Source: UBA668 sp052034175 (GTDB taxonomy: Bacteria > Actinomycetota > Acidimicrobiia > Acidimicrobiales > Ilumatobacteraceae). Taken from it: 18,842 nt of DNA. Each line of letters opens with the position of its first letter. The stretch's first letter is position 1. Below are positions 14,498 through 18,842 of this stretch, piece by piece. A program made the translations under genes and the position numbers. Location: assembly GCA_052034175.1 (NCBI GenBank), contig JBPOIX010000075.1:1-18842 (forward strand). The letters are read 5' to 3'. Below the pieces are notes generated by a model that saw only the letters and a program-made list of their open reading frames with translations, did not search any database and was not told the DNA's origin.

Positions 14498-15913
14498 TCA
14501 GCGCGGTGACATCAGGTCCCTCTCGGGGGAGACGACGATCGGCGGGGGCCCGTACCCGCCGATCGCTCGCGTCAACGCTCCGGCGACGGCGATGGCCCGG
14601 CGGTCGTGGTACATCGGCGCGACCACCTGGATGCCGACAGGCAACCCGGCCGCCGTCCGGCCCACCGGGGCGGAGGTGCTCGGCAGGTACGCCGCCCCGA
14701 CCAGCGCCGGCCAGCCTTCGAGTTCCAGGTAGCGCCGCTCACGCTCGTTGACCGTGATGGAGCGCGTATCCCACTCCGCCTCCTGGTGGTGCGCGAACGC
14801 GGGGGTCAGCGTGACCGGGCACAGCACGACGTCGACGCGCTCGAACAGCTCGGTCCAGGCAGCGCACAACTGCACGCGCTCGCGATCCATCTGCAGCCAG
14901 CGTTGGTGGCTGAGGCCGCGATCGTCGCCGTGCACGGAGACCGCGGCCCCGATCAGGCGTGCCCCGAGCTTCCACATCCGCTCGACGTCGATCTCCGGGC
15001 GCGCCGTGCGGTCCACCAGCGCGCCTTCTGCTTGCGCCGCGTCGGCAGCGGCGTGGAGCACGGCGACCATGTCGGCGTCGCACTCCAGCGCCGGGTCGTC
15101 CAGCCAGGCCCCGATCCGCACGCCGTCCAGGCTGTCAGGTGCGTCAGCCGGGAGGTCGAGGTGCCACGCGTGCGCCGCCGCACCGTGCGGCCCGGCCAGC
15201 ACGTCGAGCAGAAGGCGGAGGTCGGCAGCGCTCCGGGCCATCGGGCCGAAGACATTGACGTCGCTCTGCACCATGCCGGCGACCGGGGCGTCGAGGTAGC
15301 CGAACGTGGGGATGATGCCGAACGACGGCTTGTGCCCATAGATGCCGCAGAACGCCGACGGGACCCGAATCGAACCGCCGATGTCGGTGCCGAGTTCGAA
15401 GCTGGTCATCCCGCACGCCACCGCGGCTGCCGCTCCCCCGCTGGACCCTCCGGGAGTGCGGTTCGGCGCCCACGGGTTGTTGGTCGTGCCGAACATGCCG
15501 TTGAAGCTCTGCCAGTCGCCGCTCCACTCCGGCAGGTTGGTCTTTCCGAACACGATCGCGCCGGCAGCCTTCAGCCGGGCCACCGCGGGGGCGTCCATCG
15601 TGGGGACATGATCAGCAAGCTCGCGGGCGCCGCCCGTGGATCGAATGCCTTCGGTCTCGATGGCGTCTTTGACGGTGATCGGCACGCCGTGCAACGGACC
15701 CCACGACTCCCCGGCGGCGGTCGCGCGGTCGGCCTGGCGCGCCCGGCTGCGGGCTCGGTCCACGTCCAGGGTGCACACTGCGTTGACCACCGGGTCGACG
15801 GCCTGGATGCGGGCGAGGAACAGGTCGAGCAGCTCTTCGCTTCCGAGGCGCCCGTGGCGAATGGCCGCCGCCTGCTCGGTCGCACTCCACAGGGTCGGGT
15901 CGGAGGCCGTCAT
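14498..15913 (-). CDS. Amidase (amidase-signature family)
   Basis: 471 residues, full length. The Ser-cisSer-Lys triad is visible: Lys82 in PITVKDAIETEG, Ser157 in TPGGSSGGAAAA, and nucleophile Ser181 in GTDIGGSIRVP. It hydrolyses an amide to acid and ammonia; GatA is in the same family, but no GatB/GatC is adjacent and the C-terminal half (DVVLCPVTLTPAFAHH, PVGIQVVAP) resembles general amidases and fatty-acid-amide hydrolases. No signal peptide, so cytoplasmic. Substrate is not inferable. TAGGGT lies 8 nt before the ATG at 15913. The gene is divergent from the MBL-fold hydrolase across 100 nt and convergent with the ferredoxin. Confidence 0.93.
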   Translation of the reverse strand: MTASDPTLWSATEQAAAIRHGRLGSEELLDLFLARIQAVDPVVNAVCTLDVDRARSRARQADRATAAGESWGPLHGVPITVKDAIETEGIRSTGGARELADHVPTMDAPAVARLKAAGAIVFGKTNLPEWSGDWQSFNGMFGTTNNPWAPNRTPGGSSGGAAAAVACGMTSFELGTDIGGSIRVPSAFCGIYGHKPSFGIIPTFGYLDAPVAGMVQSDVNVFGPMARSAADLRLLLDVLAGPHGAAAHAWHLDLPADAPDSLDGVRIGAWLDDPALECDADMVAVLHAAADAAQAEGALVDRTARPEIDVERMWKLGARLIGAAVSVHGDDRGLSHQRWLQMDRERVQLCAAWTELFERVDVVLCPVTLTPAFAHHQEAEWDTRSITVNERERRYLELEGWPALVGAAYLPSTSAPVGRTAAGLPVGIQVVAPMYHDRRAIAVAGALTRAIGGYGPPPIVVSPERDLMSPR

Positions 15914-15921
15914 GGCGGCGG

Positions 15922-15927
15922 ACCCTA
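15922..15927 (-). promoter_or_regulatory. Candidate -10 box (TAGGGT) of the amidase gene
   Basis: TAGGGT on the minus strand lies 8 nt before the amidase ATG. The intervening bases are only C and G with no ribosome binding site. Confidence 0.35.
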
Positions 15928-16001
15928 GTCCCGCGGAGGTTGTCGCGGCATCGACGGCGGCGGGCGCGGTGGATGGCGCGACGACCTCGGCGGGGCCGGG
16001 T

Positions 16002-16007
16002 TAGCGT
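16002..16007 (+). promoter_or_regulatory. Candidate leaderless -10 box (TAGCGT)
   Basis: TAGCGT lies exactly 6 nt before the ATG at 16014, placing the expected transcription start at the A of the start codon. Confidence 0.5.
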
Positions 16008-16013
16008 GCGGAC

Positions 16014-16628
16014 ATGACCACGTTGCACTGGGCCGACAGCCGCCTCGAGATCCACCGCGTGGTGGTGGGGTCGTACGACAACAATGTGTTCGTGCTCCGC
16101 TGCCGCGAGACCGGCGACGCCGTGCTCATCGATGCCGCCAACGAGCACGAGCTCCTGCTGGAGCTCTGCCAAGGGCTCGGCGTGCGCCGGGTGTTGGAGA
16201 CCCACGGCCACTGGGACCACATCCAGGCCGTTCCCGCCATCCGCGAGGCCGGGTACGAGGTGGCTGTCACCGCGCAGGACGCGCCGATGCTGAAGGACTG
16301 CGGCTACGACGTGTTCATCGACGACGCCGAGGTCATCGAGGTCGGCCGGTTGCGCCTCCACGCCATTCACAACCCGGGCCACACCCCGGGCTCGGTGAGC
16401 TTCCGGGTGGAAGGCGCACCCCTGCTGTTCACGGGCGACACCCTGTTCCCCGGCGGCCCGGGCGCCACCAAGTTCGAGGGCGGCGACTTCGCGACGATCA
16501 TCGATTCCATCGACAACAAGCTGTTCACCATGCCGGCGAACACCATCGTCATGCCCGGCCATGGCGTCAGCACCACGATCGGCGCCCAGCGCCCCCACCT
16601 GCAGGAATGGGTCACCCGCGGCTGGTGA
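16014..16628 (+). CDS. MBL-fold metallo-hydrolase (glyoxalase II-like)
   Basis: 204 residues. The metal site is complete: THGHWDH at 63-69 (His64, His66, Asp68, His69), His123 in NPGHTPGS, Asp142 in FTGDTLF and His183 in MPGHG. GGPGATKFEGGDF (147-159) after the GDTLF strand is typical of glyoxalase-II-like small hydrolases that act on thioesters. The usual C-terminal glutathione-binding helices of true glyoxalase II are absent, so another thioester or a persulfide-type substrate is possible. It has its own leaderless-type promoter and is followed 6 nt later by the palindromic repeat array, whose first unit probably terminates its transcript. Confidence 0.9.
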   Translation: MTTLHWADSRLEIHRVVVGSYDNNVFVLRCRETGDAVLIDAANEHELLLELCQGLGVRRVLETHGHWDHIQAVPAIREAGYEVAVTAQDAPMLKDCGYDVFIDDAEVIEVGRLRLHAIHNPGHTPGSVSFRVEGAPLLFTGDTLFPGGPGATKFEGGDFATIIDSIDNKLFTMPANTIVMPGHGVSTTIGAQRPHLQEWVTRGW

Positions 16629-16633
16629 CTTCT

Positions 16634-16814
16634 CCCAAGTTGGCGGTAGCACCGCGCCGGGTGCGGCCCCAGCGCCAACTTGGGGGGGGTTTTGCCCACA
16701 AGTTGGCGGTAGCACCGCGCCCGGTGCGGCCCCAGCGCCAACATCAGGGGTTGTGCCCACAAGTTGGCGGTAGCACCGCGCCCGGTGCGGCCCCAGCGCC
16801 AACTTCGGGGGGTT
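16634..16814 (+). repeat. Three tandem 45-nt palindromic units, probable terminator array (copies B1-B3)
   Basis: Cores at 16637-16681, 16700-16744 and 16761-16805 start 63 and 61 nt apart. Each reads AAGTTGGCG, six bases, CCGCGC, three bases, GTGCGG, six bases, CGCCAACTT; the second ends CAT instead of CTT. The outer arms pair over 7-9 bp, extended by CCC/GGG to 12 perfect pairs in B1 (16634-16645 with 16673-16684). Runs of G followed by TTTT come after B1 and B3. The array starts 6 nt after the MBL-fold gene and ends just before the desaturase -10 box, so it probably ends the upstream transcript. Copy A at 8536-8580 is the same element. Confidence 0.85.
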
Positions 16815-16827
16815 TTGCCGGCTGACC

Positions 16828-16833
16828 TAGGCT
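16828..16833 (+). promoter_or_regulatory. Candidate leaderless -10 box (TAGGCT)
   Basis: TAGGCT lies exactly 6 nt before the ATG at 16840, immediately after the repeat array. Confidence 0.5.
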
Positions 16834-16839
16834 GTCGCC

Positions 16840-17817
16840 ATGCCGAGTGCACTCATGGGTGGCATGGTCCCGGCAAGCCTGCCGGTGTGCCGCGAGACGG
16901 ACAAGATCCGCGCCGACGGGCGGCCGCAGCCAGCCTTCCGCGAGGAGCTCCGCCACATCCGCAACTGGGCCAACGCCTGGTCGGTGCTGTTCCTGTACGT
17001 CCAGACCGGAGCCCTCGTGTGGGCCACGGTGGCGCTCGGCCCGTGGTCGTGGCCGTTCACGTTCGTGCTCATGGGTCGGGCGTTCGCCCAGTTCCTGTCG
17101 CTGATGCACGACGCCGCGCACCGCCTGCTGTTCTCGCACAAAGGGCTGAACGACGGAGTCGGCCGCTGGCTGCTCGGGTACCCGTCACTCACCAACACCG
17201 ACGGGTACCGCCGCGTGCACGCCGCCCACCATCGGGAGGAGTTCGGCGCCGACGAGCCCGACCTTCCCCTGTACATCGGCTACCCCGTCGGGCACGCCAG
17301 CTTCCGCCGCAAGCTCATCCGCGACGCCACCGGGCGGACCGGCCTCAAGTTGCTGCGCGCCTTCTTCGCCACCGCCGCCAGCAAGGACGGCAAGGTGCGC
17401 GCCACGTTCTGGAAGATCATGTCTGCCCAGGCGGTGCTGCTCGCGGCGGCCATCCTCAGCGGCTACTGGTGGCTGTACCCGTTCTTCTGGCTGGCGCCGT
17501 ACCTCACGGTGTGGCGGGTGATCAACCGGCTGCGGAGCATCGCCGAGCACGGTGGCATGGCCGCGTCGAAGGACCGCCGCCACACCACCCACACGGTGCA
17601 TCAACACCCGGTGGCGCGGTTCATGGTGGTGCCGTACCGGATCGGCCTGCACCTCGCCCACCATGTGGACTCGGGCATCCCGTTCCGCAGCCTGCCGGCC
17701 TTGCACCGTGCGCTGTGCGAGGCCGGCTACATCGACGCCAGCTACGAGTACGCCAGCTATCCCGCGATCTGGAGAGCGCTGCGCGCCGAACCGGCAGGCT
17801 CGGGCGCGGCTGCCTGA
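16840..17817 (+). CDS. Membrane fatty-acid desaturase-family protein
   Basis: 325 residues. The three histidine boxes of the integral-membrane di-iron desaturase/hydroxylase family are present: HDAAH (90-94), HAAHH (127-131) and HLAHH (271-275), plus RSIAEHGG (232-239), which often supplies another ligand. Hydrophobic segments flank them (about 47-66, 70-88, 195-226). It would use O2 and electrons to desaturate or hydroxylate a lipid acyl chain, or a carotenoid or sterol in some relatives. No dedicated ferredoxin is adjacent, though one is encoded at 14049-14465. The start follows from the TAGGCT box 6 nt upstream; a second ATG at codon 6 is possible. It converges on the lipoprotein gene with only 3 nt between stops. 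Confidence 0.88.
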   Translation: MPSALMGGMVPASLPVCRETDKIRADGRPQPAFREELRHIRNWANAWSVLFLYVQTGALVWATVALGPWSWPFTFVLMGRAFAQFLSLMHDAAHRLLFSHKGLNDGVGRWLLGYPSLTNTDGYRRVHAAHHREEFGADEPDLPLYIGYPVGHASFRRKLIRDATGRTGLKLLRAFFATAASKDGKVRATFWKIMSAQAVLLAAAILSGYWWLYPFFWLAPYLTVWRVINRLRSIAEHGGMAASKDRRHTTHTVHQHPVARFMVVPYRIGLHLAHHVDSGIPFRSLPALHRALCEAGYIDASYEYASYPAIWRALRAEPAGSGAAA

Positions 17818-17820
17818 GGG

Positions 17821-18842
17821 TCAGCTCTCGACTCGCACCGACAGCCCGACTCTCACCGGCGCCGCCGGGTCGGCGAGGTCGCGTTCCACGGTGACGAAGA
17901 TGTCGTAACCGGCGAGGGTCGGGAAGAAGCCGGCAGTGAAGTAGTCCAGCGCGCTGAGGTCCTCCGGCGGCGACGAGGAGTCCAGCACGAGCGCGCCGCC
18001 GGTGTGGTCCTGTGCGTAGAACTGCACGAGCGCCTCGAACTGATCGGCCGGGGCGGTGAACTCGGCGGCCATCCACACACCGGTGTCGGCGTCGGTGGCG
18101 TCCAGGTAGACCAGCTCCAGGCCCTCGGCGACGGGCATCTCCGCCACCCAGCCCTCCATGAACCAGGTCAGCTCGAGGGCGTCGGCGGAGGCCACCGTCC
18201 GCTCGACACTGAACTCCATCTCATTGCGACCGGTGGCCGTGCCGAAGTCCGTCTCCGGGCCGACGGTGATCGCCATCGAGCCCCAGCCCTCCGCCGCGGC
18301 GTCGGCGGTGGCCGGGTGGTTGAGCGTGACGAAGACGCCGGACTCCAGCGTGCTCACGACCCGCAGCCCGGGCTCCCAGCGGCCATCGGCGAAGGCCTCG
18401 ACCGCGAGAGTCTCCAGGTCCACCGGCGTCATCGCCGAGGCCACTGTGTATCGGTAGTCGGTGACCCACGAACCGTCGTCGAGCGGGTTCGACGTCACCC
18501 ACACCTCGGTGAGCACCGCATCGGTCGGCCACGGCACAGCGCCGGGCTGTGCGAACAGGCGGGTCAACGTGTCGGCCACGTCGCCGGAGCCACTCTGGGC
18601 CGCCTGCAGCGCCACAAGCTCGTCGGCAGCCGTGGCGCTCCAGAGCTCGGTCGGCGCGGCCTCGGTGGTGGTCGGGGCAGCGGTGCTCGGCGCGGCGGTG
18701 GCCGGCACGTCCGTGGCGATCACGTCCGTCGCTGGCGGGGCGGCGCTCTGGTCGCTTCCCGCTGCAGTCGTCGTGGGTGCCGCGGTACCCGCACCGTCGT
18801 CGCCACCGCACCCGGCCGCCGCCAGCGCACCCGCCAGCAGCA
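17821..18842 (-). CDS. Secreted lipoprotein of unknown function (start beyond right edge)
   Basis: 339 residues are visible; the true start lies outside the window. The first in-window codons read LLAGALAAAGCGGDDG, the end of a lipoprotein signal peptide with the lipid-bearing Cys at 18808-18810, followed by a Thr/Ala/Pro-rich tether of about 45 residues. The mature domain is acidic and looks beta-rich, with ALELTWFMEGWVAEMPVAEG and a C-terminal GYDIFVTVERDL-type strand. A GTG at 18723 gives a shorter frame but would remove the lipobox, so it is not the start. No cysteine beyond the lipobox one is seen in the mature part. The product should sit on the outer face of the cytoplasmic membrane. 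I do not recognise the family. Confidence 0.8.
   Translation of the reverse strand, partial: LLAGALAAAGCGGDDGAGTAAPTTTAAGSDQSAAPPATDVIATDVPATAAPSTAAPTTTEAAPTELWSATAADELVALQAAQSGSGDVADTLTRLFAQPGAVPWPTDAVLTEVWVTSNPLDDGSWVTDYRYTVASAMTPVDLETLAVEAFADGRWEPGLRVVSTLESGVFVTLNHPATADAAAEGWGSMAITVGPETDFGTATGRNEMEFSVERTVASADALELTWFMEGWVAEMPVAEGLELVYLDATDADTGVWMAAEFTAPADQFEALVQFYAQDHTGGALVLDSSSPPEDLSALDYFTAGFFPTLAGYDIFVTVERDLADPAAPVRVGLSVRVES

Noticed and set aside
16634..16814. CRISPR array
   Set aside because: The units are palindromic over their whole length and the short connecting segments are G/T-rich and similar to one another, not unique spacers; no cas gene is near.
16561..16852. Short ORFs on both strands across the repeat array
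   Set aside because: Their repeated peptides simply reflect the repeated DNA palindrome; they overlap the MBL-fold gene end or the desaturase start and have no ribosome binding site.

Overview
The window comes from the chromosome of a high-GC Gram-positive bacterium, most likely an actinobacterium and plausibly of the Acidimicrobiia type. The reasons are very GC-rich third codon positions, frequent GTG starts, GTGA/ATGA gene overlaps, lipoproteins with Thr/Ala/Pro-rich tethers, a secreted protein built from PTR-hDTR/GWV beta-rich repeats (a pattern I associate with this group), and many starts that look leaderless (a TAnnnT -10 box 5-8 nt before the start codon). The taxonomic placement is inference. 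No tRNA, rRNA, CRISPR array, insertion sequence or phage gene was seen.

Layout. Positions 1-3885 (minus strand) hold a glycan operon: UDP-glucose 6-dehydrogenase, UDP-glucuronate decarboxylase (UDP-xylose synthase), a family-2 glycosyltransferase with a large inserted segment, and the start of a GT4-type glycosyltransferase that runs off the left edge. The first two enzymes convert UDP-glucose to UDP-glucuronate and then UDP-xylose, and the transferases would use such sugars. A 13-codon leader ORF abuts ugd. Positions 3929-5869 (minus) encode a large secreted repeat protein, divergent from galE (5987-6979, plus). Positions 6989-8506 (minus) carry an alpha/beta-hydrolase-fold protein with an unusual nucleophile elbow, a 74-residue protein and a small membrane-anchored protein. 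A hairpin terminator then separates these from an acyl-CoA dehydrogenase (8609-9724, minus).

Positions 9765-10451 carry a VapBC-type toxin-antitoxin pair with a visible operator. A lipoprotein (10488-11411) and a convergent TrhA/hemolysin-III membrane protein (11435-12091) follow. Positions 12257-14465 form a compact four-gene operon: a ferritin-like di-iron protein with two DEARH motifs, a possible SCP2-like protein, a small CxxC/HxxC protein, and a 2[4Fe-4S] ferredoxin with a cysteine-rich tail. It looks like a di-iron oxygenase with a dedicated electron carrier, and is the best candidate here for an undescribed system. The right part has an amidase (14498-15913, minus), an MBL-fold hydrolase (16014-16628), a three-unit palindromic repeat array, a membrane fatty-acid desaturase (16840-17817), and a lipoprotein cut by the right edge.

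Two patterns cut across the genes. First, a 45-nt two-stem palindromic element occurs four times (one copy near 8.5 kb, three in tandem near 16.7 kb), each time between the stop of one gene and the promoter of the next, and with a base pair that changes A-U to G-U. Second, at least eight starts sit immediately downstream of a TAnnnT-like box, which also decides between alternative start codons. No gene-free stretch exceeds 300 bases; the longest, 16629-16839, is filled by the repeat array.
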